Positions 9,301-18,183 of a DNA stretch of 52,500 bases are shown here, in pieces. The notes beneath the pieces were generated by a model. That model had not been told where the DNA came from. It saw only the letters and a list, made by a program, of their open reading frames with translations, and searched no databases. Within the stretch, counting starts at the first letter, position 1. Every line of letters starts with the position of its first letter. The stretch is from Glandiceps talaboti. Taxonomy: Eukaryota > Hemichordata > Enteropneusta > Spengelidae. The DNA is taken from positions 7,375,322 through 7,427,821 of the forward strand of contig NC_135570.1 in assembly GCF_964340395.1 (NCBI RefSeq), read 5' to 3'. The position numbers and the translations under genes are program-made.

Positions 9301-11326
9301 TATCCACAGGTAATTCAATACTGTTCAGGGTATACGATATTACGAGTAAGTTTAATTGTACCCAACAAAACATATTGCCAGTTGTAACTAGTGCAGCTTT
9401 AAGAGAGTATGAGATGGATAGCATTTTCTTAGATTTTCTTGTATTCAACAGAAGGACAGTAGATTTAAGTTGTGTACATTATAATTTCAGACTTTGTTCT
9501 TTACTTGATACGAATTTGAAGTGATGGAAAGTGTTTTATGTTTTTACTACAGGAACTACGAGTTGAAGATTATCGTTGTGGTTGTCGTGACGTTGTTTGT
9601 ATGTCTGGTACCTGTCCCCTTGGATGTGACATAAGATTTCAGGTAATATAAGAACTACTGTTTATGCACAGCAGATGGATGCCTAGTCTAGCTTGCCAGG
9701 CTAGAGACTAAACATCTTCCCAACTTTAAGGTGCATCAATTGTACTCAAGCGTGCAGGGCATGTAAGTCCCAAGCAAGATGAAGTTGCATTGCTCGTACT
9801 CACGGTGCACATGTTACTTATATAATGCCACTTTTCATCAAGTTATCATCACAATCCAACATAATACCCATTTGTCATCCATATAGTCACTCTCAGGCCT
9901 AATAAAAAATGTGGTTCTGATTACGCTCAATTTTAGAATAAGTGGGGTAGGTAGATTTTTTATTTTATTTTATTAAATATTTCTTTCTGTGTGAGTGTCT
10001 AGTTCAGGTTTTCCATTGTTTTCCAAATGGTCTCTGTGTTGTTTATTTCTTCCTATCACATGTACAGCCATTACAGATTGGAAGAACAGTTTTATTTGTC
10101 TTTTAAGTTGATGTCAGTTTCTACATCCACTATTTCTCGTGAGACTTCACAGTTTGTGTGATTTTATTATTTTTTTCTTGGAATACATAAATAAAGTTTA
10201 GTGTTGGCAGTGAAAAGCTAGGTGAGGTCAGGTAACCGGAACAAAACAATTATTTTTTTAAGCCTAAGTTTAATTGCAATTTTGATTTCTTGACAGCCAA
10301 CACAAGGTATTGACACTATAATGCTAAATGGTGTTCCACGGTCAGTAAGCACAAGTCACCAGTGTATCACTGCAATGCCAGATTACAAGGACTTCAGCTT
10401 AGAGGTAAGATCAACAAACTTTGGACTACTTGATGATGTGATGCATATCCCTGTGATGTACGAACGATCCTTTGTTAGTCTTACATTACAGCTTTAGACA
10501 TAATTTTAATATGGTCATTCCATTGCTTTTCTTGGACTATTTATCTAATTGTTAAGTTTTGGTTGCTTTTGTGACATCCAGGTTTCATCTGTTAGGAAAA
10601 TTCTAGTTACACTTACAACTGCTGACATCAGACCATTGACGAATGGAACCTGTTACAAACAGGGAAAGTAAACAAATGAATTGGATTAATAACACTTGGC
10701 ACAGCATGTTAGAACTGCAGAGGCTTGTATTACATTTCATGGTTTGATATGAACAGTTTTATGGCCACTTTATGTATACATGAAATGCCAGAGAACTTCT
10801 AATTTATTTTGTGAACATGAACTATTGTGTAAACAGGCCATACAGCTGTTCTTATCAAATGATGGAATGTAATATAAGTCTCTGTACTTCCAACATGCTG
10901 TGCCAAGTGTTATTAATCCAATTCAGTTTTTACTTTCTCTATTCATAATAGGTTCAGTTTGTCCACAGTGTGGTGTCGGCAGTTGTATTTCTTCCTTGTA
11001 TCTGCTACTACATCAACTGATTTGGGTGAAACAATAGTATCTCACTAACTTCTTCAACTTCAAAATGTTGTATTTTAGCCTTTGCTGCATTTCCGCAAGT
11101 TTTTGTGGGAAATCTCAGTTGATCACAAATCACAAAAAATTTACCACAATCTCTTAGTCATGATATATATAATACAAAGTTCTCCTGTCCCACTTCCTCC
11201 TAACAGGAGCTGCGACTAAAGGACTACCACAAAGGATATGGTCCTGGAGGAAGACATAGTAATGTGGTGTCCAGCCTTGAACAAACCCTTCAGACAGTCT
11301 CTCTTGGAGCAACTAACATGACATGA
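2995..11326 (+). CDS. TRIM-type E3 ubiquitin ligase with tandem C-terminal GLEBS (Rae1-binding) motifs
   Basis: Eleven coding exons: 2995-3375, 3929-4021, 4938-5165, 5819-5841, 6239-6363, 7510-7584, 7673-7755, 8505-8594, 9553-9642, 10297-10404, 11207-11326. Every junction is GT-AG, phases agree throughout, and the product is 471 aa ending in TGA at 11324. Order: RING (Cys7-Cys45), B-box 2 (Cys81-His114), coiled coil (about 120-235), linker (about 240-325), GLEBS copy 1 (about 330-375), GLEBS copy 2 (about 392-442), short polar tail. The RING predicts ubiquitin ligation, the coiled coil dimerisation and the GLEBS segments docking on the Rae1/Gle2 propeller. The start is the first ATG before the RING, at the usual TRIM distance. 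No SPRY, NHL or filamin domain is present. The exon joins and domain calls are read from sequence; Rae1 binding is inferred from the motif. The tail faces the tail of the PGRP gene. Confidence 0.9.
3505..3523. promoter_or_regulatory. palindromic everted AGGTCA pair in TRIM intron 1
   Basis: TGACCTTTTGAAAAGGTCA is a 19-bp near-perfect palindrome, that is two everted AGGTCA nuclear-receptor half-sites spaced 7 bp. It may be a retinoid/orphan-receptor site or simply a chance palindrome; no functional evidence is visible. Confidence 0.3.
3584..3809. mobile_element. hAT-like MITE in TRIM intron 1
   Basis: 226-bp non-coding element with 37-bp terminal inverted repeats (3584-3620 and 3773-3809, one mismatch) beginning CACAGGGGCGTG. 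It is flanked by identical 8-bp direct repeats GTCGTACT (3576-3583 and 3810-3817). An 8-bp target duplication with a CAGGGGCG-containing terminus fits the hAT superfamily. The element must have been moved by a transposase encoded elsewhere. The near-identity of the arms and the intact duplication suggest recent insertion. Confidence 0.85.
3929..5841 (+). CDS. TRIM-GLEBS exons 2-4: coiled coil
   Basis: Exons of 93, 228 and 23 nt (3929-4021, 4938-5165, 5819-5841), phases 0, 0, then 2. The residues are charged and heptad-rich, with EKLKVGSDKLREVL, EIDRTCDDLINLIKE and QASEKALSQCEKIA as examples. From memory, vertebrate TRIM genes with a SPRY domain carry exons of about 96, 231 and 23 nt here. The near-identical lengths support the model and shared ancestry of this cassette. 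Confidence 0.9.
4393..4739. repeat. fold-back (MITE-like) element in TRIM intron 2
   Basis: About 40-bp inverted repeats at 4393-4432 (AGCTAAAATGATGTAGACTT at its start) and 4700-4739 (TACATCATTTTAGCT at its end), differing at a few positions. The interior is non-coding. No convincing target duplication was seen. Confidence 0.7.
6540..6756. repeat. MITE family M3, degenerate copy in TRIM intron 5
   Basis: The left half (GAATTGGATTAATAGCATTT through CCATCATTTGATA) matches the left arm of the better-preserved element at 10661-10942. The right half is recognisable only in pieces such as CAGTACTTCCAA, and the last terminal bases are lost. Confidence 0.55.
7510..9642 (+). CDS. TRIM-GLEBS exons 6-9: linker and GLEBS copy 1
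   Basis: Exons 7510-7584, 7673-7755, 8505-8594 and 9553-9642. Exon 7 ends in VQFQ. Exon 8 carries FQCIEAMQDYNNISLE (residues 351-366) and exon 9 opens with ELRVEDY (367-373). This reproduces the second half of the Nup98 GLEBS pattern, including the adjacent Glu-Glu pair at 366-367. The N-terminal strand of copy 1 is about six residues shorter than copy 2. Exon 9 continues with five cysteines and ends IRFQ, which starts copy 2. Confidence 0.85.
8174..8490 (+). repeat. tandem duplication in TRIM intron 7
   Basis: Two consecutive units of about 164 and 153 bp starting TCTGATCTGACAATGGTGGC (8174 and 8338), with small indels. The repeat ends just before the exon-8 acceptor. Confidence 0.85.
8718..8809. 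repeat. mini-MITE family M5, copy 1 (TRIM intron 8)
   Basis: About 92 bp bounded by CTGTAAGGTACG and an inverted CTATTACAG/TCTTACAG end, with the core GGGGCGCCCTCACACATC. The same element in the opposite orientation lies at 26941-27022. Confidence 0.7.
9105..9290 (+). repeat. dispersed repeat family R2, diverged copy
   Basis: Shares ATCAGACAAC, TTCACTGAAAATTGTT and TTTGATTTATTGT landmarks with 2355-2670 in the same order, but lacks a microsatellite in the middle. Confidence 0.5.
9911..10100 (+). repeat. dispersed repeat, copy 2
   Basis: Same element as 815-1019, lying in TRIM intron 9. It begins TGGTTCTGATTACGC. Confidence 0.75.
10297..11326 (+). CDS. TRIM-GLEBS exons 10-11: GLEBS copy 2 and C-terminus
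   Basis: Exon 10 (10297-10404) encodes PTQGIDTIMLNGVPRSV followed by STSHQCITAMPDYKDFSLE. Exon 11 (11207-11326) opens ELRLKDYHKG and ends at TGA. Recalled against human Nup98, the GLEBS stretch (about TDTMVKAGVS, then STKHQCITAMKEY, then SLEELRLEDY) aligns without gaps from the IRFQ that closes exon 9. A Glu-Glu pair (432-433) spans the intron. The last 27 residues are polar and unassigned. Confidence 0.9.
10661..10942. repeat. MITE family M3, well-preserved copy (TRIM intron 10)
   Basis: Inverted arms of about 90 bp: the left includes GAATTGGATTAATAACACTT and GGCACAGCATGTT, and the right includes AACATGCTGTGCC and TTAATCCAATTC. The interior is non-coding. Confidence 0.75.
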
Positions 11327-11527
11327 AGTAGACAGTTTATACTCTCAACATTATATTGACTGTAAATACTCAAATCTAGGATTAGATATATTATGTAATA
11401 GACATTATCTGATAAATCATATATGGAATTATTTAAAACAAGGGTGGACTTAAAGTACAGCCCTGTAAATACCACATGAAGATGGAAATGATTGTCATAG
11501 TACAGCTGTGAGCTGTTTTGATAACTT

Positions 11528-11666
11528 ACGTATGTAGGTACGTACGTATGTACGTATGTACGTACATACATACATACATACATACATACATACATACATA
11601 CATACACACACATACATACATACATACATACATACATACACATACATACATACATAAATACATACG
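11528..11666. repeat. (CATA)n microsatellite with (TACG) start
   Basis: Roughly 35 tetranucleotide units in the presumed TRIM 3' UTR. The 5' part mixes GTAC/GTAT units that are self-complementary. Confidence 0.9.
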
Positions 11667-11961
11667 TTGTTACTTGTGTTTGTCTGTCTTACTATATGTT
11701 ACTATGTTTACATTGAGCATTATAAACAGAAAATTGAAACTGTATTTACAGGCAGTTAAAATGTACACCTTTGCTAGTATCATTGATGTAATACTAAGTG
11801 ATTTCTGCAAGTCAAAAGTGTTCAATATTTAATCTAGAGTTTAAGATGTAAATGTAGAAAGGTGATCATATGCATATGAGTCACAGTTGTAATATACTTT
11901 TTAAAGTGCCAGTCTTTTACTTTGAAATATAATTCACCATGTTTGATAGTTTGTCCAATGA

Positions 11962-11967
11962 AATAAA
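11962..11967 (+). terminator. AATAAA poly(A) signal for TRIM-GLEBS
   Basis: First canonical AATAAA after the stop that I found on the + strand, giving a 3' UTR of about 650 nt. A reverse-strand AATAAA (11974-11979) lies 6 bp further on. Confidence 0.5.
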
Positions 11968-12464
11968 TATATTTTTATTTTCCTGCGCACACATTGTTGG
12001 GTCTTTATTAGCTCCAAATTGGCACCGTCCATTTGTAGGTGTATACGAGTGGGCTCCTTGTGGTGTCTCAAGAAGTCTTTCGTCCATCTTGTAATAGCTC
12101 ACGCAGCGGCCGTGTAGCGGCTCAATGCGTGTCCTCTATACGCTCTGATGTTTTTTTGGTGGTTTTACCCAAGGATGCATTGCGGTGCAATGACTACACA
12201 TGCATGTTTTATATACCATGTGCATTCTCAACACGGAGGGCACTATCTACAATATCATCATGAGGCAGCCGGTCACAAATTAATCTACTCTGCGCAAGCT
12301 TATGGCCTTTGCCTAGTTATGATATTATCCAACATTGTATTCTGTGCTATTGTTAGAGGATAAGATATGCATTGGTCTTTACTTTTATTTAGCATGTGAA
12401 TTACCACTTTATAAAAATAATTAACATAAACTGGACAGTTGTTTGATGACGCCATTGGTGCTAT

Positions 12465-12470
12465 TTTATT
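12465..12470 (-). terminator. AATAAA poly(A) signal for PGRP
   Basis: Nearest reverse-strand AATAAA downstream of the PGRP stop, about 280 nt away. Alternatives on the same strand lie at 12384-12389, 12004-12009 and 11974-11979. Confidence 0.5.
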
Positions 12471-12749
12471 TCTGTGAACTGGTCATCTATATATACATTA
12501 TAATAATTTAAACCTAGACCACAAATTAAATATTGGAAGGTTTAATACATAACCATGATTATCAATACACTTTTAACTTGTTTGCCCTAAAAGTGTAAAA
12601 GTCAGACAAAGTCAAATTAGAAAATCACAATTATGATAAAATCCATGCAAGAAGAAGAAAAAGTGTGTATGAGACAAATAATACCACTGGTTTTTTTTTA
12701 ATTTGCTGAGTAATTCTATAGTTGACCATGTGAATAGAGATGTATGGTT

Positions 12750-12917
12750 TTATTCATAGTTTTCCCAACTTTTAATATCGTCATATAAGGCATTTCCTGG
12801 ACAAGCAGTAGATGCCACATCTCTGTGACCAAGTAGTGAATAGTTCTCTTTGATATATCCGCGGTCTACTCCACACTTTATAAGTGCCTTGGTTGCATTG
12901 ATGGCCAGTTGGTTAGG
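12750..12917 (-). CDS. PGRP exon 6: C-terminal part of amidase domain
   Basis: Begins at acceptor TTTACAG|CCTAACC in phase 0, encodes 55 residues and stops at TAA. It contains GHRDVASTACPG with the last His and Cys zinc ligands. Confidence 0.93.
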   Translation of the reverse strand, partial: PNQLAINATKALIKCGVDRGYIKENYSLLGHRDVASTACPGNALYDDIKSWENYE

Positions 12918-15552
12918 CTGTAAACAATGCATAGGAATATTTATACAAATCGCAAAAAACACCAGTGCCTTTGCTTGAATGAAGTATAAATCAAAAATAA
13001 ACGAACATAGGGTACAAATGACAATACAACTGATATAAAGACAACATGGAGTTCCTTTGATGAGGTTCATGTGATGCTTTTAAAGTTTGTTTGTATCTGT
13101 TGAAATAATAATGTAAACTAGGCAGTGCCAGTCGTAGTCAGTGTTATAACATGTAGTCTTCCACACAAAGGAATGAATTAAAAATATATTTCAATTGCAA
13201 CTACAAACCAGCAGGTGAAATACACAGTCCTCGCCTACTCTTTCATATTCTGGGACAGAACTTGATAAAATTGGTTCAAGTTAAAGATATTGTCGGAAAT
13301 TATCAAAATATAAGTAATTCTGATCTCAAAATCATGTTAAATTTTGCTAACAATTAAATCGCATTAATAAAATTTCAACCGTTCCTATCCACAGACAGAT
13401 CGTAAGCTTATTTCAAACTCGGAAGAGTTGGATAACTTAATCAGGAAGTGACGTAATACGCACCAGTTGATTGTCAAAATTTCCTATGAAAGATATTCCA
13501 TGTGCTCTATTATTGTAGCCATAAGTATGGGCGCCCTGTACGCCCCATCCTCTTCCTTCGTATGCATTGCCATCTTGTCCAATTAGAAAACTGTAGCCTA
13601 TATCGTTCCATCCTGAAAAATACAGCAGGGAGAACAGGAACAATAATAGATCGATAGGAGTAGTGTTATTGAGTGTTATGTAGGTGATCACTCTTCACCA
13701 TTTTGGTTATCGCTAATCGAATGGCCTGTCCTGCCCACTCTGAGTGTTGCTATACCTTAGAAATCTGAAATCTTTCTACCTGCAAAAACATAAATATCAT
13801 AGTTGTTATTATATCTTATAGCTAGTAGCAGTTGTAATGGCTGTACACAGTGGAGTATAATTGATAACACTATCAACAAGTGCCAATTTAGGTAAGTTTA
13901 CTTTTACAGTAGAAAAAATGTTACTTTAATACCTTTGGTATCCATGTGATTATTCTGGACTCCACGAACCACCGATTTACAGGTTTCAATAGCATGACAA
14001 GTAGAGCTAACAGTGTGATGAATAAAAGTGTAAGCCACCGGTACCATCATGTTCGATTTTTGACTGGGGGTTCGAGCTCCCCATTCGTTCCTTGATACGA
14101 CTCTTACATCGCCACAGTAGGCAGCTGTCAGATAAAGAAAATATGTCCACAGAAACAGCAAATCAATCGATTGAAATTAAAGAATATTCCTGAATTTCAA
14201 AAGCTAGGTAAATAACAGAAAATGGTGGCTTTCATCTTCAAGAACTGTGAACTGAACTGAACCAAAGGTATGAATTTTTATGCAAAGACTCGGACCATTA
14301 AAATTAGAAGCAATGTCAATGAGCCTTATAGCATCTGAGCTTTAATGTAATTGATGCATGTTCCAAATTATATGGAATTTGAAGCTTATAAATTTTTAAG
14401 ATATTGCAGAAAAATGTTGCATTATGCAAATAACCATTAATATCCATAGTATGTTTACCAAAACCTAACCATTTCTTGCCATTAGCATAAGAAAGACGTG
14501 TAGCAAGTTTCATTACAATTGATGGGGTGGGTTTTGAGATACTTCGTCCACATACGAACAGACAGACATGCACACAGTCAAACAAACAAATGCATAGCAT
14601 AACCTTTCTTTGTGGAAGGTAAATATGGAACGCACACACCCTCACTCACTCACTCACTCATGCACGCACGCACTCACTCACTCACTCACTCACTCACTCA
14701 CTCACCGTTTTCATCTTCCGGTACACAACATTTCCTTTCAGTGGGTCCAGAACACAACCCGGACGAGTAACTGCCATCACACGACATACTAACATCTTGA
14801 CACTGTCCAATAAGCGTCTCACATGCAGAATCGTCTGTGAACGACCCACAATTACAAGAACAACATTGATGTCGTTTAACTAAGAACTGAACTGTGCTTA
14901 TAAAACTGTACACATCTTTTGGGCATTTGAAATTTAAAATTACCTACACATGTGTGTGTAACGTACAAATTTACACGACACTCGATGCGATAGTTACTGT
15001 TAATAGTGATGAGTGGTGGTGGCGGCGCCGACGGCAAATTTAACTGTATATTTACATACTCTTCGACACAAAATGCTGTATAAATCTAAGCATGAAGTAC
15101 GTGAAGATGTTCTTACCTCCAGCAGGCAGACAACATCTCCTGTTGACTGGACCACTGCACTGACCACTAACGTACCAACCAGAACAATCATTTTGGTCGT
15201 ATTGACAGATCCCACCCTGTGTTGTACATTGACTGTCACCTAATGACAGTAATAAGACATCATTCAAATACGAGTGACCTAAGGGGCCTTGTCACTACGA
15301 ATCGCACCAGTATTAACAAACCTTTATGTCACGAGTATTTTTCGACTGACTGAAGAAGAATATCGGGAAATAATATAATTAAACCTCCCAAAACATAAAT
15401 TTGTGACGATTTTGGATCGTTTTGACTCATATTTCGAGCACCGCAAAACCAGTGACGTAGGCATGGGTGGTCGTGACGTAGACGACCAGAGTGTGTAATC
15501 CATAATTTTCTGTTCAAAGACAATAGCTTGCCTTGTGCATGGTATTCATTTC

Positions 15553-15589
<37 letters not shown>

Positions 15590-16359
15590 CGATAAAGATA
15601 ATAGGGTTGATAATAGGGTTTCTAGGGAAACATTCGGATTATGAAACATTTTCACTGCATAATATAATATTTCTGTGTTTATCCCCTTTAATATTATATT
15701 ATCAAAGTCCACATTTTCAATGATACCTAACATACCAGCAGGGTCTAGTGACAAACAAGAAAACATTCATATGTGAAAACATGTTTTTGAATTAGCCTAG
15801 AACCATATGTTTACATTATATACATTATTTTATGTGTGACGAAATGCCCTATTTTACGCACTCTGTATATAGGATAACATAATTATGTACCATGTTGGGT
15901 TAGATGACAGACAATGCAACGTGGCATATGGCAATCATAAAATAATACATGTAGGGGTGTTGTTCGTAAATTTCTACCGTAGATGAAAGTGTTGTATGTA
16001 TTATCTTTGGGCCCCATTTTATGGAGAATATAAATTTAGTCATCAACACTAGAATATACACTTTGCGCGTGTATTATATTATTTTGCATTTCGATATCGG
16101 TGAATTGGAAGGATATCCCTCGTTGGAGGATTTAGTTAAAGTGCTATAAATGGTTCGTAGATAGGAGAGTCAAGTACAGTTTCACTATGGAAATTAAAAA
16201 TGTAGTCGTATGGGGATAATTCACTATTTGTCCCAAACGTTGTACAGCCCAAATAAACATCTCAAATACAGACAGGATAGAACGCTAAAATTATGTCAAC
16301 TTACCATTCACGAAATAGACGAACACACAAGCCAGCAAGGTGAGTTTTGTTAGACCCAT
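12750..16359 (-). CDS. secreted peptidoglycan recognition protein (zinc amidase) with two N-terminal six-Cys modules
   Basis: Six coding exons, transcribed order: 16305-16359, 15117-15239, 14706-14834, 13933-14124, 13464-13612, 12750-12917. All are GT-AG; phases are 1,1,1,1,0. The product is 271 aa with a signal peptide (about 1-19), Cys module 1 (20-59), Cys module 2 (60-102) and PGRP/amidase-2 domain (about 108-270). Family landmarks: VVSRNEWGAR (111-120), IHHT (137-140), the C145/C151 pair, WNDIGY (168-173), GRGW, and LLGHRDVASTACPG (244-257). Zinc and catalytic residues are His138, Tyr173, His247 and Cys255; the Cys (not Ser) predicts a working N-acetylmuramoyl-L-alanine amidase. Gly167-Trp168 before NDIGY is, from memory, the pair tied to DAP-type peptidoglycan. 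It would act outside the cell as an antibacterial enzyme or scavenger. Confidence 0.93.
13464..13612 (-). CDS. PGRP exon 5: central amidase domain
   Basis: Acceptor TTTTTCAG|GATGG; the split Gly codon gives GWNDIGYSFLIGQDG, then EGRGWGVQGAHTYGYN and GISFIGNF. It ends in phase 0 at a slightly unusual donor, CTG|GTGCGT. Confidence 0.93.
13933..14124 (-). CDS. PGRP exon 4: N-terminal amidase domain
   Basis: 192 nt, phase 1-1. Encodes AYCGDVRVVSRNEWGAR through HMDTK, with the IHHT zinc-ligand motif and the two cysteines of the family disulfide. Confidence 0.93.
14639..14705. repeat. (ACTC)n microsatellite overlapping a PGRP splice donor
   Basis: Read on the coding strand it is (GTGA)n starting directly at the exon-3 boundary (exon ends at 14706), so the donor GTGAGT is the first unit. 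There is a short GCAC/GCAT interruption in the middle. Confidence 0.9.
14706..14834 (-). CDS. PGRP exon 3: six-Cys module 2
   Basis: 129 nt, phase 1-1. Cys64, 71, 78, 87, 95 and 96 have spacing C-x6-C-x6-C-x8-C-x7-CC, identical to module 1. The acceptor is GTTCACAG|ACGATT. Confidence 0.9.
15117..15239 (-). CDS. PGRP exon 2: six-Cys module 1
   Basis: 123 nt, phase 1-1. Cys23, 30, 37, 46, 54 and 55, with GG before the second Cys and SGPVNRRCC at the end. Modules of this look occur, as I recall, in secreted PGRPs and lysozymes of marine invertebrates. I have no assigned function for them; substrate binding is a guess. Confidence 0.9.
15554..15589. repeat. (AATC)n microsatellite in PGRP intron 1
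   Basis: About nine tetranucleotide units. Confidence 0.9.
16305..16359 (-). CDS. PGRP exon 1: signal peptide
   Basis: Encodes MGLTKLTLLACVFVYFVN and a split Gly, a short N-region plus a hydrophobic core, ending at donor AATG|GTAAGT in phase 1. Cleavage probably follows Gly19. Chosen as start because it gives a clean signal peptide in phase with exon 2. Confidence 0.88.
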
Positions 16360-16530
16360 AACTACACCGCCAGTACTATTCTATAATGTTAATAATACTG
16401 TGATAAAAGAAGTCATGATTTTCAAGTTAAACGTATATTGATATAAGTCATCAGTAAAAAGAAGAATGGTTAGGTGAAACTATGATACGATTACAGAGGA
16501 GGAAATATGGCGTAGTATAGACAACTTCTT

Positions 16531-16760
16531 GAGATAGTAACACTGAGATAAGTCTGTGTGCGAACTGTAACACCAAGATAAGACTCTGTGCGAACTGTAA
16601 CACTAAGGCAAGTCTCTGTGCTAACTGTAACACCAAGGCAAGTCTCTGTGCAAACTGTAACACCAAGGCAAGTCTCTGTTCTAACTGTAACACCAAGATA
16701 AGACTCTGTGCTAACTGTAACACCAATACAAGTCTCTGTGCTAACTGCAAGTCTCTGTAA
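16531..16760. repeat. 30-bp minisatellite upstream of PGRP
   Basis: About seven units of roughly AACTGTAACACCAAGGCAAG plus TCTCTGTGCT. The unit is a multiple of three, so the reverse strand stays open (151 codons, 16451-16906) and reads as a 10-residue LAQRLALVLQ-type repeat. No splice or family support for translation. It lies 170-400 bp upstream of the PGRP start codon. Confidence 0.85.
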
Positions 16761-18183
16761 TAAATCTGATACAAACTCTGTAGACTGTAGAATGAAGGAT
16801 ATACTGGAAGATGCAATACTGCAACCGTAGTGTATACTATACCTTTTTTGTGAATTTCAGTGACGTTTAAAGGTAATACTTTCCCAAACGCCGAACGGTC
16901 AATCATACAGCTGTTTTGCGCGTTTAGCTTAAATAGTTTGTGCTAGTAGTTCTATTGGTTTCTGTGATATCGATCATACCTGTAACCACGTGACAAAACG
17001 TCACCACATTACTGATATCGTCATCCATGTCATATTGGATCGAAATCCAATAGTTAGCCAGGGTGTGAGTGTATCATATGATTATGTCTGGACTCAAAAT
17101 TGTTGTGAGAATGTACAAAGTACGAACAGAGCACCAAACTGGGGGGGGGGGGGGGTCACAGCAGGCATCTGGATTCTAATCTACCTGGGGAGATCGCCAG
17201 CAGATATTAAGCTTAGGCAGAATTTACGAAGCACCGAAATATCTATTACATGACTTAGTACATATAAGCTGAGTTAGCCGATACACTGTTGTTAAACAAT
17301 TACTATTCGTAATGATGAACATTAAACCAAGGACATTTGCAAATATCGGATGTATTTTGAAAGTAAAACAAGAATAAGACAACATGAACATTGTCTTCAT
17401 GCGCAGCAACGATGGCGGCGACATCAAACAATTAACAAATGTAATTTATACCTGAACTTGACACAAGGTATACCAAAGTCCGAGTTTACTTTTACTTTTA
17501 AATAGTTTGAGATTTGTTATTTAGTTTGTTTCATGTACTCACTTTATTCAGTGCGGTACACTTAGAAGTTTGTGCTTCGAATTTTTGTAATTAGTTTATT
17601 TAGTATTTACCCGAATGAAAACTATAAAAGGGGGTAAATGAGGAGTCAGGAAATAGCTTACAGCTAGTCTGGGCCTGTCCCCCTCACATATTTATATACA
17701 GAAATTCACAGCAAGGTACTCAATATGACCCAAAATGTATAATGTATTATGTACACACGATTACAATAGGCCATTTCAGACTGCAAACAGGAAATTGAGA
17801 ATACAGCGCCCTCGCTCAAATTGAAAACACAGAAGTTACAGCTACTTTGTTGCGTTTGCATCTACCATTTTATGGAGACTACAAACACGTACATGACAAC
17901 ACAACAATTTGGAAACGCTGCCGAAAGAGCATCATTTTGAAGGAAAAAAAATTAAATTCGTTTTCATTCGAAAACTAAGTTCGTGGGCGAAAGCGGGGTC
18001 TTGTAAATGACCGAAAACGCAACAAATTCAAAAACGTACAAATTCGACGTCAGGAATGATCCCATTGGAGACTTGAATATTTTCTTTAACACAAGTGTAT
18101 TCTTTTGTGTGAAATAGTGACCCGAGTGAGTCATTCAAGTTGTGAACAGCCTTGTGAGACTACTAAAGCTAGTAACTGGGAAT

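Larger units (their letters stand above)
11327..12749. other. convergent intergenic region and 3' UTRs
   Basis: Between the TRIM stop (+) and the PGRP stop (-). It holds the 3' UTRs of both genes, a (CATA)n microsatellite and poly(A) signals on both strands. No further gene is supported; the short open frames here look like chance. Confidence 0.6.

Noticed and set aside
16451-16906. 151-codon reverse-strand frame upstream of PGRP
   Set aside because: It is open because the 30-bp minisatellite unit is a multiple of three; there is no signal of selection or splicing.
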